A stretch of 64,000 nt of DNA from Kibdelosporangium banguiense. Lineage in GTDB: Bacteria; Actinomycetota; Actinomycetes; Mycobacteriales; Pseudonocardiaceae. Under the pieces are notes generated by a model. The model searched no databases. It was not told the DNA's origin and saw only the letters and a program-made list of their open reading frames with translations. Location of the stretch: contig NZ_JAGINW010000001.1 in the NCBI RefSeq assembly GCF_017876405.1, positions 4,415,203 to 4,479,202 of the forward strand, written 5' to 3'. Shown in pieces: positions 16,129 to 24,110 of the stretch. The position numbers and the translations under genes are program-made. Numbering within the stretch: position 1 is the stretch's first letter; the number at the start of each line of letters is the position of its first letter.

Positions 16129-17329
16129 CCGGTCGAGACTCAGGCCCGCGCGGCTCAGCACGCGCGATGTCATCCGTGTCGGTGGCGCTGGGTTACGGGC
16201 CCGGCCACTGAGGGTGTTCCTGTCCGCGCTGGGGATCGCGATCGGTATCGCCGCGATGATCGCGGTGGTCGGGATCTCCACGTCCAGCCGGGAGAACCTG
16301 GACCGGCAACTGGCCGCGCTCGGCACCAACCTGCTCACCGTCGGCCCAGGTCAGTCGCTGTTCGGCGAGCAGAGCCACCTGCCCGACGAGGCGATCGGGA
16401 TGATCGACCGGATCGCCCCGGTCGAGTCCACGTCCGCGACCGGCAAGGTCGTCGGTGCGAAGGTGTACCGCAACGACCGGATTCCCGACACCCAGTCCGG
16501 CGGGATCGCGGTGCTGGCAGCCAGATCGGACCTGCCGGGCACGGTCGGCGCCACGATCGCCAGCGGCGCGTTCCTCAACGACGCCAGCGCCCAGTACCCG
16601 GCGGTCGTTCTCGGCCAGAAGGCGGCCGAGCGGCTGGGCGTCGGCACAGCCGGTGAAGAACAACGGGTCTACCTGAGAGGCCAGTGGTTCACGGTGGTCG
16701 GCGTGCTCAATGTCGTACCACTGGCACCAGAACTGGACAGCGCGGCCCTGATCGGCTGGCCGGTTGCCAAGCAGTCACTGGAGTTCGACGGCTATGCCAC
16801 AACCGTCTACACGCGAGCCCGTGAGGACTCGGTGGAATCGGTGCAGGCCGTGCTGGCGGCCACCGCGAACCCGGAGAACCCCAACGAAGTCTCGGTGTCC
16901 CGGCCGTCGGACGCATTGGCCGCCAAGCAAGCGACCGACCAGACTCTCAACGGTCTTCTCCTGGGGCTTGGTGCGGTGGCGTTGCTGGTCGGGGGCGTCG
17001 GCGTGGCCAACACGATGGTCATCTCGGTATTGGAACGCCGGGCGGAGATCGGTTTGCGACGGTCACTCGGTGCGACCCGAGGACAGGTCCGGATCCAGTT
17101 CCTCGCCGAATCACTGTTGTTGTCCGCATTGGGCGGCCTTGGCGGCGTCTTGCTCGGCGTTGTGGTGACGGCTTCCTATGCGGCGTACCAGGATTGGCCG
17201 TCCGTCGTGCCCGCATGGGCATCTGCGGGCGGGGTGGGCGCCACGATGCTCATCGGCGTGATCGCCGGCCTGTACCCGGCCATCCGGGCGAGCAGGCTGT
17301 CCCCGACCGAGGCGTTGGCGACGCCTTGA
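16121..17329 (+). CDS. ABC transporter permease (MacB/FtsX family)
   Basis: 402 residues. A first transmembrane helix (FLSALGIAIGIAAMIAVVGI) is followed by a MacB-type periplasmic core of about 220 residues (TSSRENLDRQLAALGTNLLT onward). The C-terminal FtsX domain has three helices, with VERRAEIGLRRSLGA-like sequence ISVLERRAEIGLRRSLGATR. With the ATPase and adaptor it forms a mechanotransducing exporter; substrates of relatives are antimicrobial peptides or macrolides. It is the last gene of the operon and is followed by a strong terminator. Confidence 0.92.
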   Translation: MADRSRLRPARLSTRDVIRVGGAGLRARPLRVFLSALGIAIGIAAMIAVVGISTSSRENLDRQLAALGTNLLTVGPGQSLFGEQSHLPDEAIGMIDRIAPVESTSATGKVVGAKVYRNDRIPDTQSGGIAVLAARSDLPGTVGATIASGAFLNDASAQYPAVVLGQKAAERLGVGTAGEEQRVYLRGQWFTVVGVLNVVPLAPELDSAALIGWPVAKQSLEFDGYATTVYTRAREDSVESVQAVLAATANPENPNEVSVSRPSDALAAKQATDQTLNGLLLGLGAVALLVGGVGVANTMVISVLERRAEIGLRRSLGATRGQVRIQFLAESLLLSALGGLGGVLLGVVVTASYAAYQDWPSVVPAWASAGGVGATMLIGVIAGLYPAIRASRLSPTEALATP

Positions 17330-17331
17330 TT

Positions 17332-17372
17332 GTCGCGCCCCGTGAGCATTTGGGGGGTTCACGGGGCGCGAC
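17332..17372. terminator. Strong terminator after the efflux operon
   Basis: GTCGCGCCCCGTGA (17332-17345) and TCACGGGGCGCGAC (17359-17372) form a perfect 14-bp stem with a 13-base G/T-rich loop, starting 3 bases after the permease stop. A small CCCC/GGGG hairpin follows at 17372-17383. There is no T-run, as is common in high-GC actinobacteria. Confidence 0.8.
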
Positions 17373-17479
17373 CCCAATCGGGGCAAGCCTGCCGACACGA
17401 CACTTCCGTAGCTACCGGCGGCACGTTCGATTTGCGAGACTCGCGCTTCCATGCCGTAGGGAGCTTAAGGAGATTCGGC

Positions 17480-18892
17480 GTGTTCCTCCGAAGAAGACGA
17501 GCGCTGACAGCCGGTCTGGTCACCGCGTTGACCATGGGGCTGGCCGGCGTCGTCGGCGCGGCCCCGGCTCAGGCGGCCGACAGTGACATCCTGGCTCAGC
17601 TCAAGAAGGTGCCTGGGCTGACCGTGGTCTCCGAGTCGGCGACCCCGCCGGCCGGATACCGGTTCTTCATGCTCAGCTACACCCAGCCGGTCGACCACCG
17701 GCACCCGCGGGCAGGCAAGTTCGAGCAGCGCTTCCAGTTGCTGCACAAGTCGACCGACCGGCCGATGGTGCTGCACACCAGCGGCTACAACGTGCGCACG
17801 ACGGCGTTCCGCTCCGAGCCGACGCAGCTGATCGACGGCAACCAGATCTCCACCGAACAGCGGTTCTTCCTGCCGTCGCGGCCCGAGCCCGCCGACTGGG
17901 ACGACCTGGACATCTGGCAGGCGGCAACCGACCACCACCGGCTGGTGCAGGCGCTCAAGCCGGTCTACTCCAAGAAGTGGATCTCCACCGGGGCCAGCAA
18001 GGGCGGCATGACCTCGGTCTACCACCGCAGGTTCTACCCGCGTGATGTCGACGGTGTGGTGGCCTATGTGGCCCCGAACGACCCGATCAACGACGAGGAC
18101 CGGGCGTACGACAAGTTCTTCGACACCGTCGGGACCGATCCGGCGTGCCGCCAGGCCCTTGATGACCTGCAGCGGGAAGCTCTCAAACGGCGGCCGGAGA
18201 TGGTGGCGCGCTACGAGTCGTGGGCGAAGTCCGACAACCGGACGTTCAACCAGGTCCTCGGCTCGGCCGACAAGGCGTTCGAGATGACCGTGCTGGACAC
18301 GGTGTGGGCGTTCTGGCAGTACTTCAAGCAGGCCGACTGTGTGAACGTGCCGGCCAAGACCGCGTCCACCGACGACATCTACAAGTTCATCGACGACGTG
18401 GCCGGCTGGGCCTTCTACACCGACCAGGGCGTCCTGCCGTACGCGCCGTACTACTACCAGGCAGCGACCCAATTGGGCTGGCCCGCGTTGAAGTTCGAGC
18501 ACCTGCGCGGCCTCACCCACTATCCGGCGTCGTTCTACCAGGCCAACTCCAACCTGCCGAAGGAGTTGCGCTCGCGGCACCAGGCGTGGCCGATGATGGA
18601 CGTGGACTTCTGGGTGCGGACGCAGTCCAGCCAGATGCTGTTCGTGTACGGCTCAGACGACCCGTGGGGCGCTGAGCCGTTCCACCCGAGCCGGCGTGAC
18701 TCGTACCGTTACACCGCGCCAGGCGCCAACCATGGCGCGAACATCGCTCAGCTGGTCCCCGCGGAGCGCACTGCCGCGACGACCACGTTGCAGCGCTGGG
18801 CGAACGTGACGGCGCCTGCTGTCACCGCCAAGACACTGGCGCTGTCCGAGCTGGACCGCGTGGACCCGCGCGAGGCGCGCTTCCCCAGGTGA
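17480..18892 (+). CDS. Secreted S37-family prolyl tri/tetrapeptidyl aminopeptidase
   Basis: 470 residues. A strong AAGGAG site precedes GTG 17480. The signal sequence begins with four arginines (FLRRRRALTAG) and ends AAPAQA, so Sec or Tat export is possible. The mature enzyme has the alpha/beta-hydrolase fold of the PS-10/S37 family. The nucleophile-elbow-like motif is KWISTGASKGGMTSVYHRRFYP. The C-terminal acid/His region is MLFVYGSDDPWGAEPF and APGANHGANI. Streptomyces relatives trim Pro-containing peptides from transglutaminase zymogens or the medium. It is single-gene, bracketed by two terminators. Confidence 0.88.
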   Translation: MFLRRRRALTAGLVTALTMGLAGVVGAAPAQAADSDILAQLKKVPGLTVVSESATPPAGYRFFMLSYTQPVDHRHPRAGKFEQRFQLLHKSTDRPMVLHTSGYNVRTTAFRSEPTQLIDGNQISTEQRFFLPSRPEPADWDDLDIWQAATDHHRLVQALKPVYSKKWISTGASKGGMTSVYHRRFYPRDVDGVVAYVAPNDPINDEDRAYDKFFDTVGTDPACRQALDDLQREALKRRPEMVARYESWAKSDNRTFNQVLGSADKAFEMTVLDTVWAFWQYFKQADCVNVPAKTASTDDIYKFIDDVAGWAFYTDQGVLPYAPYYYQAATQLGWPALKFEHLRGLTHYPASFYQANSNLPKELRSRHQAWPMMDVDFWVRTQSSQMLFVYGSDDPWGAEPFHPSRRDSYRYTAPGANHGANIAQLVPAERTAATTTLQRWANVTAPAVTAKTLALSELDRVDPREARFPR

Positions 18893-18895
18893 CGT

Positions 18896-18931
18896 CTTGT
18901 GGGTGGGTCAGCGTGCCGGCCCACCCACAAG
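18896..18931. terminator. Convergent terminator between S37 peptidase and thioesterase
   Basis: CTTGTGGGTGGG (18896-18907) pairs perfectly with CCCACCCACAAG (18920-18931), loop 12. It lies 3 bases past the S37 peptidase stop. The right arm is inside the last codons of the convergent thioesterase gene, so it can act in both directions. Confidence 0.75.
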
Positions 18932-19654
18932 CACATTCGCGACATCCGCGACCAGGTCGCGCTGGTTGGGCTCAAGGAAGAAGTGGTCACCGGGGAAGAC
19001 CTTGCACCGGAAGCCCGCTGTGGTGATCTCAGCCCAGCCTTCCACGTCCGCAACGGGGGTATCGGGATCCTTGTCGCCGGTGTACGCGACGATCGGCGTG
19101 GCCACCGGTCCGGCCTTCGAGGGCTGGTACGTCCCGACGATGTGATAGTCCGCCCGCAAGGCGGGCATCAACAGTTCGCGCAGGTCGGGATCGTCCAGCG
19201 CGTCCGACGACGTCTCACCGCCGAGTCTGCGTACATCGGCGAGGATCGCCTCGTCGCCACCGAGATGGTTCTCCTCCGGTTTGGCCAGGTGTGGCGCCGC
19301 CCGGCCGGACACCATCAGAACCTGGGGCCTGCGGCCCGTCTTGGCCAGCCGGATGGTGACCTCGTGCGCCAGCGCGGCTCCCATGCTGTGTCCGAACAGG
19401 GCGAACGGCGTGTCAGTGAGCGGCAGTACGACCTCGGTCAGCGCGTCGGCCAAGGCGTGCATGTCGGTGAAACACTGTTCTGCGAACCGATCCTGCCGCC
19501 CGGGATAGCAGACTGCGAGAACATCCACGTTTCCGGGCAACAGGACCGGCCACTCACGGTAGGAACTGGGTGCCCCGCCCGCATGGGGAAGGCAGATCAG
19601 CCGGACGTCCGGCGCGGCTGAGGGCCGGTACTGGCGGAACCAGGTCTTGTTCAC
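18908..19654 (-). CDS. Type II thioesterase (alpha/beta hydrolase)
   Basis: 248 residues. The layout is that of stand-alone editing thioesterases (TEII) of NRPS/PKS systems: LICLPHAGGAPSSYREWP at the N-terminus, the nucleophile motif FALFGHSMGAALA and the catalytic His in VFPGDHFFLEP. TEIIs remove stalled or mis-primed acyl groups from carrier proteins. No NRPS, PKS, carrier protein or tailoring cluster is in this window, so this one is an orphan. It may serve a cluster elsewhere or be a relic. Confidence 0.88.
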   Translation of the reverse strand: MNKTWFRQYRPSAAPDVRLICLPHAGGAPSSYREWPVLLPGNVDVLAVCYPGRQDRFAEQCFTDMHALADALTEVVLPLTDTPFALFGHSMGAALAHEVTIRLAKTGRRPQVLMVSGRAAPHLAKPEENHLGGDEAILADVRRLGGETSSDALDDPDLRELLMPALRADYHIVGTYQPSKAGPVATPIVAYTGDKDPDTPVADVEGWAEITTAGFRCKVFPGDHFFLEPNQRDLVADVANVLVGGPAR

Positions 19655-19684
19655 CTTTCGTTGATACCAGTACCAGCCAAGGCA

Positions 19685-20401
19685 TCAACAGTGGGCGCGC
19701 ACCTTGCGGATGTCGACCGGCAGTGCGGGACGGCCGTCCACGGTGTCCGGCGGCACGACGCCACCGGCGGCCACCTTGTCCAGTGTGGACAGTCCGGCCG
19801 GGCTGACCGTGCCGAAGATCGTGTAGTTCGGCCGGAGCGCGGAATCGCCGTACACCAGGAAGAACTGGCTTCCGTTGGTGTCCGGGCCCGCGTTGGCCAT
19901 CGCCAGCACGCCACGCGCGTAGACCTTGCGCTCACCGGTCGGGTCGGTCGGCGCGGGTGGCAGACCCGTTGGCAGCTCGTCCTTGTAGCGGTAGCCCGGG
20001 CCGCCTTCACCCGTGCCGCTGGGGTCACCACACTGCAGCACCTTCAAAGTCGGGTAGCTGGTCAGCCGGTGACACGACGTGAAGTCGTAGAACCGGTGCT
20101 TGGCCAAGTGAATGAAGCTCTGCACCGTGCACGGCGCCTTGGCCCGGTCGAGCGTGACCGTCAGCTTTCCCTGATTTGTCGGCACATCCACACGGACCAG
20201 GCCGTGGGACGGAGTCCTGCGCGGGTCCGGCGGCAACGGCACCGGCCGCGCGGCCGGCTCTTCCGGAGTCTCGGTGTACTTGCACGGGCCGTGGGTGGTC
20301 TTCGGCGGCGCTGCCTGCTCCGCCGAGGACACCCCGCCCGTCACCATCAGCGCCGTCCCGGCGATCCCCGCGACGACGGCCAATCGGACCAGTCTCGACA
20401 C
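19685..20401 (-). CDS. Exported cyclophilin-type peptidylprolyl isomerase
   Basis: 238 residues. A signal peptide (about residues 1-27, ending GVSSAEQA) is followed by a Pro-rich linker and a cyclophilin domain. Family marks are TVQSFIHLAKHRFYDFTSCHRL, GEGGPGYRYKDELP, ARGVLAMANAGPDTNGSQFF and YTIFGTVSPAGLSTLDKVAAGG. It catalyses proline cis/trans isomerisation in exported proteins. The start is GTG 20401. It lies 30 bp upstream of the thioesterase on the same strand, but a functional link is doubtful. Confidence 0.9.
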   Translation of the reverse strand: MSRLVRLAVVAGIAGTALMVTGGVSSAEQAAPPKTTHGPCKYTETPEEPAARPVPLPPDPRRTPSHGLVRVDVPTNQGKLTVTLDRAKAPCTVQSFIHLAKHRFYDFTSCHRLTSYPTLKVLQCGDPSGTGEGGPGYRYKDELPTGLPPAPTDPTGERKVYARGVLAMANAGPDTNGSQFFLVYGDSALRPNYTIFGTVSPAGLSTLDKVAAGGVVPPDTVDGRPALPVDIRKVRAHC

Positions 20402-20477
20402 GATCGTCCTCCCGTTCTCGGTCTATGACCGGGTAAGACAACCGTGTCCGATGGTTTCCGGCAAGAAACTAACGTCG

Positions 20478-21338
20478 TTAAGGCTGCTCCCACAGCCAGA
20501 ACTCGATGCCCTGGTTGTCCACACAGTCCGCGGACAGGCCGTACGACTCCTGCTCGATCTCGCCGGTCTGCCCGCCGTGGGCGCGGACCCGTTCGAGCGC
20601 GGAAGGCAGATCGTCGACCGCATACATCAGCTTCCAGCCGACCTGCCTGCCCGGGCCGCCCCACAGACCGCCCTGCAGCCCGCTGCCCTCGATGCCCCAG
20701 CCACGGTCGACCCGGCCGGGGGAGAACTGCCAGCCGAGCACGGCGCCGTAGAAGTCCTTGGCCGCCGCGTCATCCGGGACCTGGAACGTGAAGTAGCCCG
20801 CGGCGCCGTGCCGGACCGGCGGCGCGTCCGGCCGCGTTCCCTGGGTCACGAGCCACCGCTGGCCGAACGGGTCACGGATCGACCCGCCCCGGCCGTACGG
20901 CGACGACGTCACAGGACGGATCAGCTCCGCGCCCAGTTCGACTGCGCGGTCCACAGCGCGATCGGGATCGGGCACTTCGACCCGGACGCTCGCGCCACCT
21001 CCTGTGGACGCGACATGGCCGATCTCCGCGAACTCCTCGGACAGCATCAGGACCGAATCGCCGATGGACACCTCGGCGTGCCCGATCCGGCCGTCATCCA
21101 TCACGATCGGTTCGCCACGCCGTTGCGCACCGAACACGTCGACGTAGAAATCCAATGCCGCTCGCGCGTCCGGCACAGCCAGGTAGGGCGTGAGTGCGCT
21201 GGTCGTTGTCTCGGTTGTGGTCATGTCCTCTCCCATCAGCACCGCGCGGCGCAGTTTGTCGCGCAACTCGGCAGCGAATCGCGGATCAGGGGTGGCCGGC
21301 TCGACCGGCTGGCGGAGGGCGTCGAGTGGATCGGTCAT
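20478..21338 (-). CDS. VOC protein paired with ECF sigma factor
   Basis: 286 residues. The N-terminal segment (DPLDALRQPVEPATPDPRFAAELRDKLRRAVL, positions 3-34) is of the kind found in proteins encoded next to ECF sigma genes. It is followed by two vicinal-oxygen-chelate domains: LTPYLAVPDARAALDFYVDVFG near 48 and YFTFQVPDDAAAKDFYGAVLGW near 180. The ATG at 21338 overlaps the sigma gene stop by ATGA. The protein may be the sensor or regulator of the sigma factor, as no classical anti-sigma gene is present. This role is inferred. Confidence 0.8.
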   Translation of the reverse strand: MTDPLDALRQPVEPATPDPRFAAELRDKLRRAVLMGEDMTTTETTTSALTPYLAVPDARAALDFYVDVFGAQRRGEPIVMDDGRIGHAEVSIGDSVLMLSEEFAEIGHVASTGGGASVRVEVPDPDRAVDRAVELGAELIRPVTSSPYGRGGSIRDPFGQRWLVTQGTRPDAPPVRHGAAGYFTFQVPDDAAAKDFYGAVLGWQFSPGRVDRGWGIEGSGLQGGLWGGPGRQVGWKLMYAVDDLPSALERVRAHGGQTGEIEQESYGLSADCVDNQGIEFWLWEQP

Positions 21339-21850
21339 CACTGCCCTCCTTTGAGGTGATAGGCCTTGCGGAACGCGGTTCTGGCGCGGACCAGCAGCGC
21401 TTCGGTGGCGTGCACGGTCCGGCCGAGGCACTCGGCGACTTCGTTGACCGGCAGGCCATCGACATATCGCAACGTGAGCGCGGCCCGGTGGTGGGCGCCC
21501 AACCGCCCCAGGACTTCCCGCGCGACCAGGGCGTCCAGCTCCCCGGTCCACGGATCGGTGACGTCAGGCTCATGGATCAGCCGCAGGCCCCGCTCCTCAC
21601 GCTCCCGCCGCCGCCAGTGGTCGGCGAGTTTGTGCCGCGCGACCCCGATCAGCCACGCGACACTGACCGGCGGGGCATCGGCCTTGCGGCACGAGCCGAC
21701 CGCGCCGAGGAACGTCTCCGACGTCAGCTCCTCGGCCACCGAGCGGTTCCCGCACCGCGACAGCAGGTATCCGTACACCTCCGGCAACGCCGACTCATAC
21801 AGCTCGAGCAGGTCGAACGCCGGGTCCGGGCGGGCCCTCGGTTGCGTCAT
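21338..21850 (-). CDS. ECF-type RNA polymerase sigma factor
   Basis: 170 residues. Sigma region 2 includes LYESALPEVYGYLLSRCGNRSVAEELTSETFLGAV and SVAWLIGVARHKLADHWRRR. Region 4 includes LGAHHRAALTLRYVDGLPVNEVAECLGRTVHATEALLVRARTAFR. It directs polymerase to a small regulon, often including its own operon. The downstream VOC gene overlaps it by 4 bases. The inducing signal is unknown. Confidence 0.92.
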   Translation of the reverse strand: MTQPRARPDPAFDLLELYESALPEVYGYLLSRCGNRSVAEELTSETFLGAVGSCRKADAPPVSVAWLIGVARHKLADHWRRREREERGLRLIHEPDVTDPWTGELDALVAREVLGRLGAHHRAALTLRYVDGLPVNEVAECLGRTVHATEALLVRARTAFRKAYHLKGGQ

Positions 21851-21966
21851 ACCCCCATCGTCGTCCGGCAGACCGGTTCTCCGACGGGGTGATTTACGCG
21901 TCTTTGGGGTCTTGACAGTTCCCGGTTCGAGTCGCTAGTCCACGGACGTGACACACTGGTAGGGCT

Positions 21967-23073
21967 ATGACCGCTCTGCCTCTCGTTTTCGACGCGCCCA
22001 AGCGTGGCCTGCCGCCGCGCCACCTTGCCGACCTCTCCGCAGCCGCCCGGCGTGAAGCCGTTGTGGCGCTCGGTGAGAAACCGTTCCGTGCCAACCAGTT
22101 GTCGCACCACTACTTCGGCAGGCTGACCGCCGACCCGGAAGCGATGACCGACATCCCGGCGGAGACAAGGCAGCGGCTCGTGCAGGAACTCCTGCCGCCC
22201 CTGCTGACCGTGGTCCGGCACGTCCAATGCGACGACGGTTCAACCCGCAAGACACTCTGGCGCGCACACGACGGCACTCTGGTCGAGAGCGTGCTCATGC
22301 GTTACCCCGACCGGACGACACTGTGCGTATCCAGCCAAGCCGGCTGCGGCATGGCCTGCCCCTTCTGCGCAACAGGCCAAGGCGGCCTGCAACGCAACAT
22401 GTCCACCGCGGAGATAGTCGACCAGGTCCGTCTGGCGGCAGCAGCCATGCGCGACGGCGAAATGTCCGGCAGCCCAGGCAGACTCTCGAACATAGTCTTC
22501 ATGGGAATGGGTGAACCGCTGGCGAACTACCGCCGAGTGGTGGACGCGGTTCACCGTATTTGTGATCCGTCTCCTTCGGGCCTGGGTATTTCCCAGCGTT
22601 CGGTAACTGTGTCGACTGTGGGTCTGGTTCCGGCTATTCGGAAACTGACCGAGGAGGGTTTGCAGGTTCGTTTGGCGGTGTCTTTGCATACGCCGGATGA
22701 CGAATTGCGCGACACTCTGGTGCCGGTGAACACTCGGTGGAAGGTTTCGGAGGTCCTTGACGCGGCCCGGGCTTATGCCGATCGCACGGGACGTCGTGTT
22801 TCCATCGAGTACGCCTTGATTCGTGACATCAATGATCAGCCTTGGCGGGCTGATCTGCTGGGCAAGTTGCTTCGCCGTCATCTGGGGCAGTTCGCGCACG
22901 TGAATGTGATCCCTTTGAACCCGACTCCGGGTTCGAAGTGGGACGCGTCGCCCAAGCCTGTGGAGACCGAGTTCGTCCGTCGTGTCAACGCCGCCGGTGT
23001 CGCGTGCACCGTCCGTGACACCCGCGGGCGCGAGATCGCCGCCGCCTGCGGCCAACTCGCCGCCGAAGGCTAA
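21967..23073 (+). CDS. rlmN: 23S rRNA (adenine2503-C2)/tRNA methyltransferase RlmN
   Basis: Radical-SAM dual-specificity enzyme, 368 residues. The 4Fe-4S cluster cysteines are in CGMACPFC. The GMGEP motif reads VFMGMGEPLANY, and the methyl-carrying Cys is in ACTVRDTRG near the C-terminus. It methylates A2503 of 23S rRNA and A37 of some tRNAs. It is the conserved gene downstream of cdsA, here separated from it by 13 kb of accessory genes. Third-position use changes abruptly inside the gene (about 22550-22920, many T-ending codons), unlike both flanks. Confidence 0.96.
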   Translation: MTALPLVFDAPKRGLPPRHLADLSAAARREAVVALGEKPFRANQLSHHYFGRLTADPEAMTDIPAETRQRLVQELLPPLLTVVRHVQCDDGSTRKTLWRAHDGTLVESVLMRYPDRTTLCVSSQAGCGMACPFCATGQGGLQRNMSTAEIVDQVRLAAAAMRDGEMSGSPGRLSNIVFMGMGEPLANYRRVVDAVHRICDPSPSGLGISQRSVTVSTVGLVPAIRKLTEEGLQVRLAVSLHTPDDELRDTLVPVNTRWKVSEVLDAARAYADRTGRRVSIEYALIRDINDQPWRADLLGKLLRRHLGQFAHVNVIPLNPTPGSKWDASPKPVETEFVRRVNAAGVACTVRDTRGREIAAACGQLAAEG

Positions 23074-23084
23074 GCCACACTGTG

Positions 23085-23110
23085 TGCTGGCATTGAATGC
23101 AATGACAGCA
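23085..23110. promoter_or_regulatory. Operator of the first toxin-antitoxin locus
   Basis: TGCTG-G-CATTG-AATG-CAATG-A-CAGCA is a 26-bp symmetric palindrome (both 5-bp arms perfect on each side, one G/A mismatch pair). It lies just after the rlmN stop and 13 bases before the antitoxin ATG. It suits a ribbon-helix-helix autorepressor. Confidence 0.65.
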
Positions 23111-23123
23111 CTGGAGGTGAAGC

Positions 23124-23369
23124 ATGGCGGTCTTGACGATCCGTGACCTCGACGAGGGGTTGAAGGCTCAGCTCAGGATCCGTGCCGCCGAGAACGGCCG
23201 CTCAATGGAGGCCGAGGTGCGCGCGATCCTCGCCTCAGTGCTGACCAAGCGGGTGCCCGGTCCTGGGATGGGGTCGAGGATTCGGTAGCGGTTCGCCGAC
23301 GCGGACTCCGGATCGTTCGAGCTTCCACCACGGGTGGAGCAGGTGCGAGCGGTGGAGTTTCCTGAGTGA
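23124..23369 (+). pseudogene. FitA-like antitoxin interrupted by an amber codon
   Basis: A strong GGAGGTGAAGC site precedes ATG 23124. The first 54 codons encode a ribbon-helix-helix protein typical of FitA (AVLTIRDLDEGLKAQLRI, then RAAENGRSMEAEVRAILASV). A TAG follows at 23286-23288 in GSRIR-stop-RFADA. Reading through it, the same frame continues with RFADADSGSFELPPRVEQ and VRAVEFPE to a TGA at 23367, overlapping the toxin GTG, exactly as intact FitA tails do. A single base change (GAG or CAG to TAG) explains it. The DNA-binding half survives while the toxin-binding tail is cut. A sequence error is possible. Confidence 0.8.
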
Positions 23370-23797
23370 TCGTTCTCGACACCGATGTCATCTCTGAACT
23401 GATGAGGCAGGACCCGGATGACACCGTGGTCCAGTGGGTTGATCGATACCCTGCGGATGAGGTCTTCATTACGTCCGTGACGGCCGCCGAACTCGCGTAT
23501 GGCGTCGCCCGGCTTCCCGACGGTCAACGCAAGACCGTGCTCGCAGCCAGGATCGCGGAACTTCTCGCAGACGACTTCCGAGATCAAATCTTGCCGTTCG
23601 ACGAAGTGGCGGCCGGCCACTACGGCCAGATCGCGGCGGCGCGCGAGAAACAGGGCCGCCCGATCACCATGGCTGACGCCCAGATAGCCGCGATCTGCCG
23701 GCGCTTCGTCGCCTGCCTGGCGACGCGAAACACCAAGGACTTCGCGGACGCGGGTATCGCGTTGCGCGATCCGTGGGGCGATCCGCCCAAGCTGTAG
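23366..23797 (+). CDS. FitB/VapC-type PIN-domain toxin
   Basis: 143 residues. The PIN ribonuclease fold has the first acid in IVLDTDVISELM, the second in VTAAELAYGVARLPDG, and the C-terminal acids in RPITMADAQIAAI and LATRNTKDFADAG. All expected metal-binding acids appear present, so it should be an active RNase, usually cutting tRNA or rRNA. The GTG at 23366 overlaps the original antitoxin stop by GTGA, the normal coupled arrangement. With the antitoxin truncated, toxicity must be relieved some other way, or expression must be low. Confidence 0.9.
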   Translation: MIVLDTDVISELMRQDPDDTVVQWVDRYPADEVFITSVTAAELAYGVARLPDGQRKTVLAARIAELLADDFRDQILPFDEVAAGHYGQIAAAREKQGRPITMADAQIAAICRRFVACLATRNTKDFADAGIALRDPWGDPPKL

Positions 23798-23850
23798 GAC
23801 GGTATCGCCGCCGTGGGGCGGATCACGACGGGTATCGAGGCATGTGCAAC

Positions 23851-23881
23851 ATCTGATATCATTGATTCAGATCTTGATATC
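23851..23881. promoter_or_regulatory. Operator/promoter of the second toxin-antitoxin locus
   Basis: This is an AT-rich island in GC-rich DNA. TGATATC occurs at 23854-23860 and again at 23875-23881, 21 bp (two helical turns) apart. The first is the centre of the palindrome TGATATCA. ATCTGA (23851-23856) and TCAGAT (23867-23872) form an overlapping inverted repeat. The block ends 13 bases before the antitoxin ATG and should be its autoregulatory site. Confidence 0.6.
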
Positions 23882-23894
23882 TTGGAGGTGCGGC

Positions 23895-24110
23895 ATGGCT
23901 CGTACTGTGATCGACCTCGACGATGACCTGGTGGCAGATGTGTCCAGGGCCTTGGGAACCAGCACGAAGAAGGAGACCGTCAACGCGGCTCTGCGTGAGG
24001 TTCTGGAGAACCGCCGCCGGGCCTTGGCTTTGACCCGGTTAAGGGCTTCCGCGGCCGACGGTGCTTTCGATCTGGAAAAACTTGAGGACAAGCGAGACTA
24101 CCGTCGGTGA
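23895..24110 (+). CDS. VapB-family antitoxin (DUF2191-like)
   Basis: 71 residues starting at ATG 23895 after GGAGGTG. The N-terminus (ARTVIDLDDDLVADVSRALG) and TKKETVNAALREVLENRR form the ribbon-helix-helix DNA-binding part. The C-terminal tail DGAFDLEKLEDKRDYRR wraps the toxin in relatives. Its stop overlaps the toxin GTG by GTGA. It should repress its own operon and neutralise the downstream VapC. Confidence 0.88.
   Translation: MARTVIDLDDDLVADVSRALGTSTKKETVNAALREVLENRRRALALTRLRASAADGAFDLEKLEDKRDYRR

Noticed and set aside
18908..21338. Natural-product cluster suggested by thioesterase, methyltransferase and VOC genes
   Set aside because: No synthase, carrier protein or assembly-line gene occurs in the window; the genes are separate transcription units.
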